A stretch of DNA of 54,170 bases from the NCBI GenBank assembly GCA_045587485.1, contig JAZNCI010000065.1, positions 1 through 54,170 on the forward strand, in the 5' to 3' direction. The stretch comes from SIG440 sp045587485 (GTDB taxonomy: Bacteria > Bacillota > Clostridia > Monoglobales > Monoglobaceae). Numbering within the stretch: the first letter of the stretch is position 1; each line of letters starts with the position of its first letter. The position numbers and the translations under genes were made by a program. Positions 6,695 through 15,723 of the stretch are shown here, in pieces. The notes beneath the pieces were generated by a model that was not told where the DNA came from, made no database searches, and worked only from the letters and a program-made list of their open reading frames with translations.

Positions 6695-9169
6695 ATGAAA
6701 AGATATAATGTTACAGGAATGAGCTGTGCTGCTTGCAGTGCAAGGGTTGAAAGGGCGGTATCATCGGTTGAGGGCGTGACAGAATGTTCGGTGAATCTTT
6801 TGACAAATTCGATGAATGTTGATGGGACAGCGGATGAAAGCGATATAATAGCTGCTGTGGTTGCCGCAGGTTATGGAGTAAGCTTGACAGATAACGGCGG
6901 TAAGCGGGATATGAAAACATCAGTTGAGAAAAACGAGATTAAAAAAATGAAAATCAGATTATTTTCATCGTTGGGCTTTCTTGTTGTTTTGATGTATATT
7001 TCTATGGGTTATACAATGTGGGGTTTCCCATTGCCGGCTGTGATTGCAAAAAACCCAATGGCAATCGGGCTTATTCAACTGATGTTGACGTCTATAATTA
7101 TGGTGATAAATCAAAAATTTTTTATAAGCGGTTTTAAGGGCCTTTTTAAAGGTAGTCCCAATATGGATACCTTGGTTGCCCTTGGTGCCGGTGCGGCATT
7201 TGTATACAGCACATATGTCCTGTTTGCAATGAGCGAGGCAATGATTGAAGGCGATGCCGGACATTATCTTCATGAGTTTTACTTTGAGTCGGCGTCAATG
7301 ATACTGACACTGATTACTGTGGGCAAACTTCTTGAAACCTATTCTAAGGGCAGAACCACAGATGCATTAAGGAGGCTTATGGATTTATCGCCCAAGAAGG
7401 CCGTTGTAATACGCAACGGTAAAGAGGTTACAATTTCTGCAGAACAGATAGCGGTGGGTGATATATTTGTTGTTCGTCCTGGTGAAAGTATTCCTGCAGA
7501 TGGTATAATTATTGAAGGAAACAGTTCGGTTGATGAGTCGGCGCTGACGGGTGAGAGTATTCCTGTTGACAAAAATGTTGGTGATAGCGTGACAGGAGCA
7601 ACCATAAACAGACTGGGCTTTATTAAGTGCTGTACAACTGCTGTGGCAGAAGACACGATGTTGTCCAAGATAATAAAAATGGTAAGTGATACGGCGGCAT
7701 CAAAGGCTCCTGTTTCGAAGGCGGCAGATAAGGTTTCGGGGATATTTGTTCCAACTGTTATTGCGATTTCTGTGATTACAACCGTTGTGTGGCTGATTAT
7801 CGGACAGTCAGTTGGCTTTGCTTTGGCAAGGGGTATTTCGGTGCTGGTTATAAGCTGTCCTTGTGCCCTTGGGCTTGCAACACCTGTTGCTATTATGGTT
7901 GGCAGCGGTGTAGGTGCAAAAGGTGGAATCCTTTTTAAAACTGCAGCAGCTATTGAGGAAACGGGAAAGGTCAAGATTGTGGCTCTTGATAAAACAGGAA
8001 CGGTTACAATGGGTGAGCCTGCAGTAACTGATGTTTTACCTGTTGACGGAATTGATAAAAATGAATTTCTTAAAATGGCATATTCTCTTGAAAATATGAG
8101 CGAGCATCCACTTGCTCGTGCCGTGGTGAAAAGGGCGGAAGAGGATGGCATTGGAACAAAAAAAGTGGAAAAATTTGAGGTTTTTCCGGGAAACGGACTT
8201 TGCGGAGTCGTTGATGGAGCATATGCTTTTGGTGGAAGTGTCAGGTTTGTCAGCGAACATTGTGAGATGGATGAAAAAACAAAGGAGCTGGTGGCAGGAC
8301 TTGCGGAGGAAGGTAAAACCCCCTTGTGTTTTGCTGCTGAGGATAGGATGCTTGGAATTATTGCCGTTGCAGACAGAGTGAAACCAGACAGCCGTGATGC
8401 AGTTGCCGAATTAAAAGATATGGGTGTTAAGGTAGTTATGATTACTGGTGACAACCAAAGAACAGCAAAGGCTGTTGCCGCACAGGTTGGGATTAAAAAT
8501 GTTATTGCCGAGGTTCTTCCCGACGGCAAGGACAAGGAAATCCGCAAGCTTATGCGTGACGGAAAGGTTGCAATGGTGGGCGATGGTATAAATGATGCAC
8601 CTGCACTTATGGCAGCAAACACGGGTATTGCAATAGGTGCGGGGGCTGATGTTGCAATTGATGCGGCAGATGTTGTGTTGATGAAAAACAATCTTTCGGA
8701 TGCAGTTGCGGCAATCAGGCTGAGCCGTGCGACTTTGAAGAATATATATGAAAATCTATTCTGGGCATTTATATATAATGTAATAGGAATTCCCCTTGCG
8801 GCAGGGGTGTTGATACCATTTGGATTAACGCTTAACCCTATGTTTGGAGCGGCGGCTATGAGTCTTTCAAGCTTTTGCGTGGTTACGAATGCTCTCAGAC
8901 TTAACTTTGTAAGGCTGAACAATAATATAAAAACAAAGGAAACCAAGGAGGAAATTAAAGTGACCAAAACTGTGAAAATTGAAGGAATGATGTGTCCCCA
9001 TTGTGAGGCAAATGTCAGAAACGCTCTTGAAGGAATACCGGGGATTGCGCAGGCAGAGGTAAGCCACAAGGACGGCACAGCGATTGTTACATTAAATGCA
9101 GAGGTATCGTTAGACAGACTTAAATGTACTGTTGAGGATAAGGGCTATAAGGTAACATCAGTTGAATAA
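6695..9169 (+). CDS. copA: Copper-exporting P1B-type ATPase CopA with C-terminal HMA domain
   Basis: An 824-aa copper-translocating P-type ATPase that pumps Cu(I) out of the cytoplasm. The N-terminal HMA domain (residues 1-65) has GMSCAAC with C11 and C14. Eight membrane segments follow, with SCPCALG (C388, C390) as the copper site in TM6. The actuator TGES, phosphorylation DKTGT (D432), SEHPLA, TGDN and GDGINDAPAL motifs are all intact. After the last membrane helices comes a second HMA domain (756-824) with MMCPHC (C767, C770). This placement at the C terminus is less usual than tandem N-terminal HMAs. A perfect AAGGAGG and in-frame GTG sit exactly at the domain boundary (see the nested CDS). 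It starts at ATG 6695 with AAAGGG upstream. It is followed by a strong terminator, so it is a single-gene unit. Confidence 0.95.
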   Translation: MKRYNVTGMSCAACSARVERAVSSVEGVTECSVNLLTNSMNVDGTADESDIIAAVVAAGYGVSLTDNGGKRDMKTSVEKNEIKKMKIRLFSSLGFLVVLMYISMGYTMWGFPLPAVIAKNPMAIGLIQLMLTSIIMVINQKFFISGFKGLFKGSPNMDTLVALGAGAAFVYSTYVLFAMSEAMIEGDAGHYLHEFYFESASMILTLITVGKLLETYSKGRTTDALRRLMDLSPKKAVVIRNGKEVTISAEQIAVGDIFVVRPGESIPADGIIIEGNSSVDESALTGESIPVDKNVGDSVTGATINRLGFIKCCTTAVAEDTMLSKIIKMVSDTAASKAPVSKAADKVSGIFVPTVIAISVITTVVWLIIGQSVGFALARGISVLVISCPCALGLATPVAIMVGSGVGAKGGILFKTAAAIEETGKVKIVALDKTGTVTMGEPAVTDVLPVDGIDKNEFLKMAYSLENMSEHPLARAVVKRAEEDGIGTKKVEKFEVFPGNGLCGVVDGAYAFGGSVRFVSEHCEMDEKTKELVAGLAEEGKTPLCFAAEDRMLGIIAVADRVKPDSRDAVAELKDMGVKVVMITGDNQRTAKAVAAQVGIKNVIAEVLPDGKDKEIRKLMRDGKVAMVGDGINDAPALMAANTGIAIGAGADVAIDAADVVLMKNNLSDAVAAIRLSRATLKNIYENLFWAFIYNVIGIPLAAGVLIPFGLTLNPMFGAAAMSLSSFCVVTNALRLNFVRLNNNIKTKETKEEIKVTKTVKIEGMMCPHCEANVRNALEGIPGIAQAEVSHKDGTAIVTLNAEVSLDRLKCTVEDKGYKVTSVE
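8960..9169 (+). CDS. Possible nested CopZ-like copper chaperone (internal start in copA)
   Basis: AAGGAGG at 8945-8951 is followed 8 nt later by GTG 8960 in the copA frame, at the junction between the last transmembrane helix and the C-terminal HMA domain. Initiation there would yield a free 69-aa HMA protein, the size of CopZ/Atx1-type copper chaperones, with CxxC in GMMCPHC. The codons for KEEIK create the Shine-Dalgarno sequence, so it could be coincidence. E. coli also makes a free metal-binding domain from copA, but by frameshifting. The translation product is inferred. Confidence 0.5.
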   Translation: MTKTVKIEGMMCPHCEANVRNALEGIPGIAQAEVSHKDGTAIVTLNAEVSLDRLKCTVEDKGYKVTSVE

Positions 9170-9180
9170 AAGCGCAATTT

Positions 9181-9234
9181 AAAGAGAGTTGTTTATTAAA
9201 ACATTTTAAATGTTAAAAACAACTCTCTTTTTGT
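9181..9234 (+). terminator. copA terminator
   Basis: AAAGAGAGTTGTTT and AAACAACTCTCTTT pair (14 bp) around a 22-nt loop at 9181-9230, followed by further Ts. Confidence 0.85.
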
Positions 9235-9256
9235 GGAAAAAATCTGCCTTAAACCC

Positions 9257-9285
9257 TTGACACAGGGCGGATTTTATTTTATACT
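9257..9285 (+). promoter_or_regulatory. proS-cdaA region promoter
   Basis: TTGACA (9257-9262), 17-bp spacer, TATACT (9280-9285). It leaves a leader of about 130 nt before proS with a weak TTTCG/CGAAA hairpin near 9355-9375. The leader is too short for a T-box, and no T-box bulge sequence is visible. Confidence 0.75.
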
Positions 9286-9425
9286 AAAATATAATGGTTT
9301 ATTATGTAAATTGGGGGATTGTATCTTGAATTTTACATAAATAATCGGATTAATTTCGGTTTGTAAAAGCGAAATTACGGGGGAGCAATCTCTTGTTGAA
9401 ATATAATTTGAAGGGAATGGAAATT

Positions 9426-10862
9426 TTGGCAAACGAAAAGAAATTAGTAGAAGAAATTACCTCAATGAGCGAGGATTTTGCACAATGGTACACAGACATT
9501 GTGAAAAAGGCAAAGTTGGTTGATTATTCAGGCATACGTGGCTGTATGGTAATTCAGCCCTATGGTTATGCAATCTGGGAAAATATTCAGAGGGAGCTTG
9601 ACAGAAGGTTTAAAGAAACAGGCCACGAAAATGTGTATATGCCTATGTTTATCCCCGAAAGTTTGCTTCAAAAGGAGAAGGACCACGTTGAAGGCTTTGC
9701 CCCTGAGGTTGCGTGGGTTACTCATGGTGGTACAGAAAAGCTGGAGGAAAGACTTTGTGTAAGACCTACCTCTGAAACCTTGTTCTGCGACCACTATGCA
9801 AATATTATTCATTCATACCGTGACCTTCCCAAACTGTATAACCAGTGGTGCAATGTTGTAAGATGGGAAAAAACAACACGGCCATTCCTCAGAACAATGG
9901 AATTCTTGTGGCAGGAGGGTCACACGGCTCATGCGACTGCAGAAGAGGCCGAGGCTGAAACTTTGCGTATGCTGAATGTTTATGCAGATTTCTGCGAGCA
10001 AGAGTTGGCAATTCCTGTTGTAAAGGGAAGAAAAACAGATAAAGAGAAATTTGCAGGTGCCGAGGCTACCTACACAATTGAAAGTCTTATGCACGACGGC
10101 AAGGCTCTTCAGTCGGGTACAAGTCATTATTTTGGTGACGGGTTTGCTAAAGCATTTGATATTCAATACACAGGCGAGGATAATGAGCTTCATTATGTTC
10201 ATCAGACCTCATGGGGTATGACAACACGTTTAATCGGTGCAATCATTATGGTTCATGGCGATGATGCGGGTCTTAAATTGCCGCCCCGCATTGCACCTGT
10301 TCAGGCGGTAATTGTTCCTATTGCACAGCACAAGGAAGGTGTTCTTGACAGAGCAGAGGCTCTACGTGCTCAGCTCGCGGCAAAATTCAGAGTTAAACTC
10401 GATTCAAGTGACAAATCACCAGGCTGGAAATTCAGTGAATATGAAATGAAGGGTGTGCCTGTCAGAATTGAAATCGGCCCCAAGGATATCGAAAACAATC
10501 AGGCTGTACTTGTAAGCCGTACAACAAGAGAAAAATTCTTTGTATCTCTTGATAATATTGAAGAAGAAGTTGCAAAGCTCCTGCAGCAGATTCAGCAGGA
10601 AATGCTTGATGCGGCACTTAAAAACCGTGAAGAAAAGACCTCTGTTGCAACTACATATGACGAATTTCGTGATATTGTTGAAAACAAAGGCGGCTTTGTC
10701 AAGGCAATGTGGTGCGGTGATGTTGCTTGTGAGGAACAGGTCAAGGCTGATACCGCCGCAACATCACGTTGTATGCCTTTTGAGCAGGAGCAGCTTTCTG
10801 ACAGATGCGTATGCTGTGGCAAGCCTGCAAAAAAAATGGTATACTGGGGTAAGGCATATTAA
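9426..10862 (+). CDS. proS: Prolyl-tRNA synthetase (short, archaeal/eukaryote-like type)
   Basis: Class II synthetase of 478 aa that charges tRNA-Pro. It belongs to the short type without the internal editing domain found in E. coli ProS. Motif-containing stretches include GCMVIQPYGYAIWE, VRPTSETLFCDHY, RWEKTTRPFLRTMEFLWQEG and the C-terminal zinc-binding-like region with CGDVACEEQV and CVCCGKPA. Start choice: TTG 9426 gives the family-typical N terminus MANEKKLVEEITSM, with AAGGGA 10 nt upstream. An upstream in-frame TTG at 9393 behind GGGGGAG would add 11 residues and is a real alternative. It heads the long plus-strand series; a small hairpin (10864-10883) separates it from cdaA. Confidence 0.92.
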   Translation: MANEKKLVEEITSMSEDFAQWYTDIVKKAKLVDYSGIRGCMVIQPYGYAIWENIQRELDRRFKETGHENVYMPMFIPESLLQKEKDHVEGFAPEVAWVTHGGTEKLEERLCVRPTSETLFCDHYANIIHSYRDLPKLYNQWCNVVRWEKTTRPFLRTMEFLWQEGHTAHATAEEAEAETLRMLNVYADFCEQELAIPVVKGRKTDKEKFAGAEATYTIESLMHDGKALQSGTSHYFGDGFAKAFDIQYTGEDNELHYVHQTSWGMTTRLIGAIIMVHGDDAGLKLPPRIAPVQAVIVPIAQHKEGVLDRAEALRAQLAAKFRVKLDSSDKSPGWKFSEYEMKGVPVRIEIGPKDIENNQAVLVSRTTREKFFVSLDNIEEEVAKLLQQIQQEMLDAALKNREEKTSVATTYDEFRDIVENKGGFVKAMWCGDVACEEQVKADTAATSRCMPFEQEQLSDRCVCCGKPAKKMVYWGKAY

Positions 10863-10863
10863 A

Positions 10864-10883
10864 TTCCTGACATAAATCAGGAA
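10864..10883 (+). terminator. Weak hairpin between proS and cdaA
   Basis: TTCCTGA and TCAGGAA pair around CATAAA. It is followed only by AAATAATTTT, so at most a partial terminator or processing site. Confidence 0.4.
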
Positions 10884-10907
10884 AATAATTTTAAGGAGGA
10901 GTTTGAC

Positions 10908-11759
10908 TTGTTTGATGGCTTTTATCAATCGTTAATAAACCAAATAGCGTTAGTCAGAATAACCGATATTATAGACGTAGTTATTATTAGCTTTATAATT
11001 TACAAGGCTCTGAAATTTATTCGTGATACCCGGACAATTCAGTTGCTTAAGGGTGTAGTCGTTCTTATAGTTGTCACGCAGGTCAGCCAGATTGTAAAGC
11101 TGCATACCGTTAATTATTTGCTCAGCAGTGCAATGCAATTGGGAGTTATTGCTATAATAGTTGTATTTCAGCCCGAACTCAGGCGTGCACTTGAACAGGT
11201 GGGCAGAACTTCTATGGGGCAATGGTTCAATTTTGATGAGCGTGACGAACACGTTGAGATGGAAAAGGTTATTGCTGAGGTTACAAACAGCTGTGCCAGC
11301 ATGTCGAAGAGCCGAATAGGTGCCCTGATAGTTATGGAACGCGAAATAAAAATCGGTGATATTGTAGGAACAGGCATAACATTAAATGCCGATGTTTCGT
11401 CAGAGTTGCTTATCAATATTTTTATTCCCAAAACACCTCTCCATGATGGTGCAGTGATTATTCGTGATAACAAGATTGAGGCAGCAAGCTGTTTTCTGCC
11501 ATTGTCGCAAAATCCAAATGTCAGCAAGGAACTGGGAACACGTCATCGTGCCGGGCTTGGTATGTCAGAGGAATCTGATGCGGTTGTTGTTATAGTATCA
11601 GAAGAAACAGGGGGTATTTCAATTGCCTGCGGCGGCGAGCTTAATATGAAACTCAGTCCCGAGGCTCTTGAAAGAGAATTAACAAGGCTGTTTGATGTAA
11701 AAAAGAAGGACAGTAAATTTAAAAAGAATATCTTTACCAGAAAGGAGAAGAACAAATGA
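10908..11759 (+). CDS. cdaA: Diadenylate cyclase CdaA
   Basis: A 283-aa membrane enzyme that joins two ATP molecules into the second messenger c-di-AMP, which controls potassium and osmotic balance and cell-wall homeostasis in Firmicutes. Three N-terminal membrane segments (about 10-85) are followed by a DAC domain with both catalytic signatures: DGA (D180) in PLHDGAVII and RHR (212-214) in LGTRHRAGLG. The start is TTG 10908, 7-8 nt after AAGGAGGA. The next gene starts inside the last codons (ATGA overlap), which pairs it with its regulator CdaR. Confidence 0.95.
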   Translation: MFDGFYQSLINQIALVRITDIIDVVIISFIIYKALKFIRDTRTIQLLKGVVVLIVVTQVSQIVKLHTVNYLLSSAMQLGVIAIIVVFQPELRRALEQVGRTSMGQWFNFDERDEHVEMEKVIAEVTNSCASMSKSRIGALIVMEREIKIGDIVGTGITLNADVSSELLINIFIPKTPLHDGAVIIRDNKIEAASCFLPLSQNPNVSKELGTRHRAGLGMSEESDAVVVIVSEETGGISIACGGELNMKLSPEALERELTRLFDVKKKDSKFKKNIFTRKEKNK

Positions 11760-12697
11760 AGAGTTTTTTCATAAAAGATTCGACCTTAAAAGTAATATCC
11801 TTCATTGTTGCTGTTCTTTTGTGGTTTTATGTGATATTGATAGTTGACCCGTCGGTTGACATTTCTGTAAAGGATATTCCGTTGCGCTATGCAAATCAAA
11901 GTATTCTTGAAGAACGTGGACTTAGTCTTGTGGCAGACCCTGATGAGACTGTGGAGCTTAAAATCCGTGGCAGCAGAAAGAAGATTGCAAATATTGATAA
12001 TAAAAATATTTATGCGACAGTAGACCTTGTAAATATGACAAAGGTGGGGACTTTTACAATTCCAATCAGTATTTCAATTCCCTATGAATATGAGGAAATA
12101 GTAAGCAAAAAACCCAACAATGCAACTGTCGTAATCGATAAAATAGTAACCGCTGAACGCAAAATAATGATTGAGACAGAGGGAAGTGTTGCAGGCGGGT
12201 ATATTGCAGGAGTTCCTGAGACGAGTGTTGCATCTGTTACACTTAAGGGTGCATCAACCCTGATTGAACGAATCTATGGTGTTGGAGCAACCCTTGATTT
12301 TGATGGCAGAACGGGTGAGATAAACGATAAAGAAAAGTTGTATTTTATCGATAGCAACGGCAAAAAAATTGACCGGAAAGACAGTATATACGAATCAGTA
12401 TCAATGAATATTGAAACTGTTGAAATTAAATGCAAGGTAATGAAACTGAAAACTGTGCCGGTTGACATTGATACATCGGCTTTGGGCGAAAACTACAAAG
12501 TTACAGTTCAGCCTTCAAACGTAACTATCTATGCCGAAAATGAAGTGCTTGAATCCATTTCGAAAATATCTGCAAATGTTAATATCAATCTTCTCACTGA
12601 AGAAGCTATTCAACAGGTAAGGCTGGATATTCCTGAGGGCGTTTCAATGCGTGATGGCATAACTGAAGTTACGGTAAAGGCTGAAAAGAGAGATTAA
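11756..12697 (+). CDS. cdaR: CdaA regulatory protein CdaR (YbbR domains)
   Basis: A 313-aa membrane-anchored protein with one N-terminal membrane helix (residues 12-30) and an extracytoplasmic region made of repeated YbbR domains (for example the repeats around residues 40-115, 125-205 and 215-310). CdaR binds and modulates CdaA. It overlaps cdaA by 4 nt, so translation is probably coupled. In many Firmicutes glmM follows as third gene; here it is replaced by an FAD-dependent protein gene. Confidence 0.9.
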   Translation: MKSFFIKDSTLKVISFIVAVLLWFYVILIVDPSVDISVKDIPLRYANQSILEERGLSLVADPDETVELKIRGSRKKIANIDNKNIYATVDLVNMTKVGTFTIPISISIPYEYEEIVSKKPNNATVVIDKIVTAERKIMIETEGSVAGGYIAGVPETSVASVTLKGASTLIERIYGVGATLDFDGRTGEINDKEKLYFIDSNGKKIDRKDSIYESVSMNIETVEIKCKVMKLKTVPVDIDTSALGENYKVTVQPSNVTIYAENEVLESISKISANVNINLLTEEAIQQVRLDIPEGVSMRDGITEVTVKAEKRD

Positions 12698-12717
12698 ATC
12701 CGGGAGGACAGACCATC

Positions 12718-14295
12718 TTGAAAAAGGTTATTGTCAGCAATATAGAAATGCCAGTGATGCATACAGAGGGCGAACTGTTTGAAAAGGCAGCGAAACTGCT
12801 GAAAAATCATGGTGTCAAACCTGGACTGATGACAGTTTATAAGAAGTCTCTTGATGCAAGACGCAAAAATGATATACATTTTTTATACTCTGTTGTAGCT
12901 GAGGTCGAAGGCAAATTGAAAAATGCTGACGGTGCGCAGATAAGGCGTTTTGAAAACATGCCTGCACTGAATTTAAATGAGCTCAGGAAAACTGCAAATA
13001 CGTTTAAAAATGTTGTGATTGCAGGCAGTGGCCCTTGCGGGTTATTCGCGGCATATATTCTGTCATATTGCGGCGTTTCGGTAACTGTTCTTGAGCGTGG
13101 TGCGGATGTTGACCGCAGAGCGGCGTTGGTGGAAATGTTCTGGAACACTGGAATTCTTGACCCTGATACCAACATTCAGTTTGGCGAAGGCGGAGCAGGT
13201 ACTTTTTCAGACGGCAAGCTCAATACCCGAATCGGCGATCCTTTGCAAAGGTTTGTTCTTGAAACTTTTGTCAGATGTGGTGCACCAGATGAAATTCTGT
13301 ATCAGGCAAAGCCGCATATCGGGACAGATTATTTAAAAACTTGTGTAAAAAACCTGAGAAAAGAGATTGAAAAACTTGGTGGCAGGGTTTTGTTTAATTC
13401 CTGTATGACCGATATTGACATCAAAGGCGGCAGAGTGGTTGGTGTTGAGATTAACAATTCTTCTTATATTGAGTGCGATGCACTTGTTGCAGCACTTGGG
13501 CACAGCAGCCGTGACACATATGAAATGCTGCACAGTCACGGCGTAAAAATGCAGCAAAAGCCCTTTGCGGCGGGTGTCAGAATTGAACACAGCCGCGAAT
13601 TTATAAACAAAGTTCAGTACGGAGGTCTTGCCGACAGCAAGTTTTTACCCACGGCAGATTACCGTCTGGTATACAACGGCGAAAGCCGAAGCTGTTATAG
13701 CTTTTGTATGTGCCCGGGTGGCGTGGTGGTCAATGCCTCATCTGAGCCTGAGCATCTGGTGATAAACGGTATGAGTTATCACGACCGAATGGCTGATAAC
13801 TCAAACAGTGCGTTGGTTATAACGGTAAAGCCACAGGATTTTGACGGCGATTCGCCGCTTGCGGGTGTGGATTTTCAAAGAAAATACGAGGCGTTGGCAT
13901 ATAAAGCTGCATCCGGTAAAGGTCCTGTGCAGCTTGCAGCAGATTTTCTGAAAGATAAAGTATCCTGCGGATTTGATGGCGTGATGCCGTCATTTACAGG
14001 TGAAACCGAATTTGTGGATTTAAGGTCGTGCCTGCCTAGGTTTATTACTGATACGCTAAAGGATGGTCTTTCGGATTTTGACCGCAAACTGAAAGGCTTT
14101 GCAAATGATGGTGCTCTTCTTACGGGTGTTGAGATGCGAACATCTGCACCTCTGCGCATATTGCGTGATTCAAATTTTGAGAGTGTCACTCACAAGGGTC
14201 TTTACCCTGCCGGCGAGGGTGCAGGTTATGCCGGCGGTATTATGAGTGCTGCCATTGACGGAATCAAGGTGGCAATACAAATTACACAAAGATAA
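12718..14295 (+). CDS. FAD-dependent dehydrogenase-like protein (COG2509 type)
   Basis: A 525-aa flavoprotein. The first 90 residues form a family-specific N-terminal domain. A Rossmann dinucleotide site follows, VVIAGSGPCGLFAAYIL, at about residue 100, then FGEGGAGTFSDGKLNTR, a C-terminal flavin-binding stretch GLYPAGEGAGYAGGIMSAA, and an RIEHSREFINK segment. This matches the large NAD(P)/FAD-dependent oxidoreductase family common in Firmicutes, whose substrate is unknown to me. It starts at TTG 12718 with GGGAGGA about 9 nt upstream. Lies 20 nt after cdaR and 26 nt before ychF, so it is likely co-transcribed. Confidence 0.85.
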   Translation: MKKVIVSNIEMPVMHTEGELFEKAAKLLKNHGVKPGLMTVYKKSLDARRKNDIHFLYSVVAEVEGKLKNADGAQIRRFENMPALNLNELRKTANTFKNVVIAGSGPCGLFAAYILSYCGVSVTVLERGADVDRRAALVEMFWNTGILDPDTNIQFGEGGAGTFSDGKLNTRIGDPLQRFVLETFVRCGAPDEILYQAKPHIGTDYLKTCVKNLRKEIEKLGGRVLFNSCMTDIDIKGGRVVGVEINNSSYIECDALVAALGHSSRDTYEMLHSHGVKMQQKPFAAGVRIEHSREFINKVQYGGLADSKFLPTADYRLVYNGESRSCYSFCMCPGGVVVNASSEPEHLVINGMSYHDRMADNSNSALVITVKPQDFDGDSPLAGVDFQRKYEALAYKAASGKGPVQLAADFLKDKVSCGFDGVMPSFTGETEFVDLRSCLPRFITDTLKDGLSDFDRKLKGFANDGALLTGVEMRTSAPLRILRDSNFESVTHKGLYPAGEGAGYAGGIMSAAIDGIKVAIQITQR

Positions 14296-14321
14296 ACTAA
14301 AACAGAAAGGTTTTGTTAAAT

Positions 14322-15419
14322 ATGAAGCTTGGTATACTTGGACTTCCTAATGTAGGAAAGAGCACACTTTTTAATGCAATTACACAGGCAGGAGCCGAAT
14401 CTGCAAACTATCCGTTTTGTACAATCGAGCCAAATGTGGGTACTGTTGCGGTACCTGACAGCCGACTTGATAAACTGGCAGAGATGTATGACCCCGACAA
14501 GGTTACCCCTGCGGTGATTGAGTTTGTGGATATCGCAGGTCTTGTAAAAGGTGCCAGCAAGGGTGAGGGGCTCGGAAACAAGTTTCTTGCAAATATCCGT
14601 GAAGTAGACGCGCTTGTTCACGTTGTTCGTGCGTTTGATGATACAAACATTGTTCACGTTGAAGGCAGTATTGACCCCATTCGTGATATTGAAACAATTA
14701 ATTTTGAGCTTATATTCTCTGACCTTGAGATTATTGCAAGACGAATTGACCGTCTTAAAAAGCAGCTTAAGGGAGGCGACAAAAAGTATCAGGTTGAAAT
14801 TGACTTTCTTGAGGGCCTGAGTGCACAGCTTGAAAAGGGTATAAGTGCCCGTGCACTTGAATTTTCGGATGATGAACGAGAGATGCTTAAAGAGGTTTCG
14901 TTGCTTAGCTTAAAGCCCGTGATTTATGCGGCAAATGTTGCGGAAGATGATTATGCCAAGCCGGCTGGCGAAAATCAATATGTTGCCAAAATTGCAGAAT
15001 TTGCGGTGAGCGAAAAATCAGAAGTTATGGTGGTTTCAGCAAGGATTGAAGAAGAAATTGCAGAGCTTGATAAGGACGAAAAAATGATGTTCCTTGAAGA
15101 GCTTGGTGCAGAGGAATCGGGCCTTGACAAGCTGATAAAGGCAAGCTATAAGCTGCTTGGATTGATAAGCTACCTCACAGCAGGAAAGCCCGAGGTAAGA
15201 GCCTGGACAATTACCAGGGGCACCAAAGCACCTCAGGCGGCAGGTAAAATTCATACCGATTTTGAGCGTGGCTTTATCCGTGCCGAGGTTGTTGCATATA
15301 ATGATCTTATAGAAAACGGCAGCATGGCGGCGGCAAAGGAAAAAGGTCTTGTAAGAAGCGAAGGTAAGGAATATATTGTAGAAGATGGGGATATAATCCT
15401 GTTCAGATTTAATGTATAG
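14322..15419 (+). CDS. ychF: Redox-regulated ATPase/GTPase YchF
   Basis: A 365-aa member of the Obg-related YchF/OLA1 family, a ribosome-associated ATPase involved in stress and translation control. The P-loop GLPNVGKST (residues 7-15), a GLVKGASKGEGLGNKFL switch region, a coiled-coil insert (about 130-200) and a C-terminal TGS-like domain ending in DGDIILFRFNV are all present. ATG 14322 is chosen over an upstream TTG at 14313 because AGAAAGG then has a workable spacing and the protein begins MKLGILGLPNVGKS, as in the family. Confidence 0.95.
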   Translation: MKLGILGLPNVGKSTLFNAITQAGAESANYPFCTIEPNVGTVAVPDSRLDKLAEMYDPDKVTPAVIEFVDIAGLVKGASKGEGLGNKFLANIREVDALVHVVRAFDDTNIVHVEGSIDPIRDIETINFELIFSDLEIIARRIDRLKKQLKGGDKKYQVEIDFLEGLSAQLEKGISARALEFSDDEREMLKEVSLLSLKPVIYAANVAEDDYAKPAGENQYVAKIAEFAVSEKSEVMVVSARIEEEIAELDKDEKMMFLEELGAEESGLDKLIKASYKLLGLISYLTAGKPEVRAWTITRGTKAPQAAGKIHTDFERGFIRAEVVAYNDLIENGSMAAAKEKGLVRSEGKEYIVEDGDIILFRFNV

Positions 15420-15432
15420 AGGAGATGGAATT

Positions 15433-15705
15433 ATGAACTTTTTGTCAAATGTAAAGAAAATATTTAAAGATACGGGCAAGACTGTTGTTCAAAAAACTGA
15501 GGAGCTTGTTGAAACCTCAAAAACCAAGTACAGCATTTATGATGCAAAGAATGATATCGAAGCGGTTTACACAGAAATCGGACGTGAAATTTATGCTGCA
15601 TACAAGGACGACACAAATGCGGCAGAATTTATTGAAGAAAAATGCAAACAAATTGATATTTTGGTTGACAAAATGGAAACACTTAAAGCACAGTTAGAAA
15701 AATAA
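15433..15705 (+). CDS. Small coiled-coil protein, unknown function
   Basis: A 90-aa charged, mostly helical protein. It starts at ATG 15433, 8 nt after AGAGGAG and 13 nt after the ychF stop. It resembles the N-terminal helical part of small clostridial proteins that often carry a C-terminal zinc ribbon (core here: KTKYSIYDAKNDIEAVYTEI, EEKCKQIDILVDKM). The zinc ribbon itself is missing; only one Cys is present. No signal peptide or membrane segment. It sits between ychF and cmk and is probably co-transcribed. Function unknown. Confidence 0.7.
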   Translation: MNFLSNVKKIFKDTGKTVVQKTEELVETSKTKYSIYDAKNDIEAVYTEIGREIYAAYKDDTNAAEFIEEKCKQIDILVDKMETLKAQLEK

Positions 15706-15723
15706 TCTGCGGAGGGCAAGTTT

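Noticed and set aside
7339..9078. 579-codon open frame on the minus strand opposite copA
   Set aside because: It is a shadow of the copA codon pattern: low-complexity Ser/Thr/Pro/Ala-rich translation, no ribosome binding site, no family features.
9286..9425. T-box leader before proS
   Set aside because: The leader is only about 130 nt and lacks a visible T-box bulge sequence and an antiterminator/terminator pair. The other synthetase genes have gaps too short for one.
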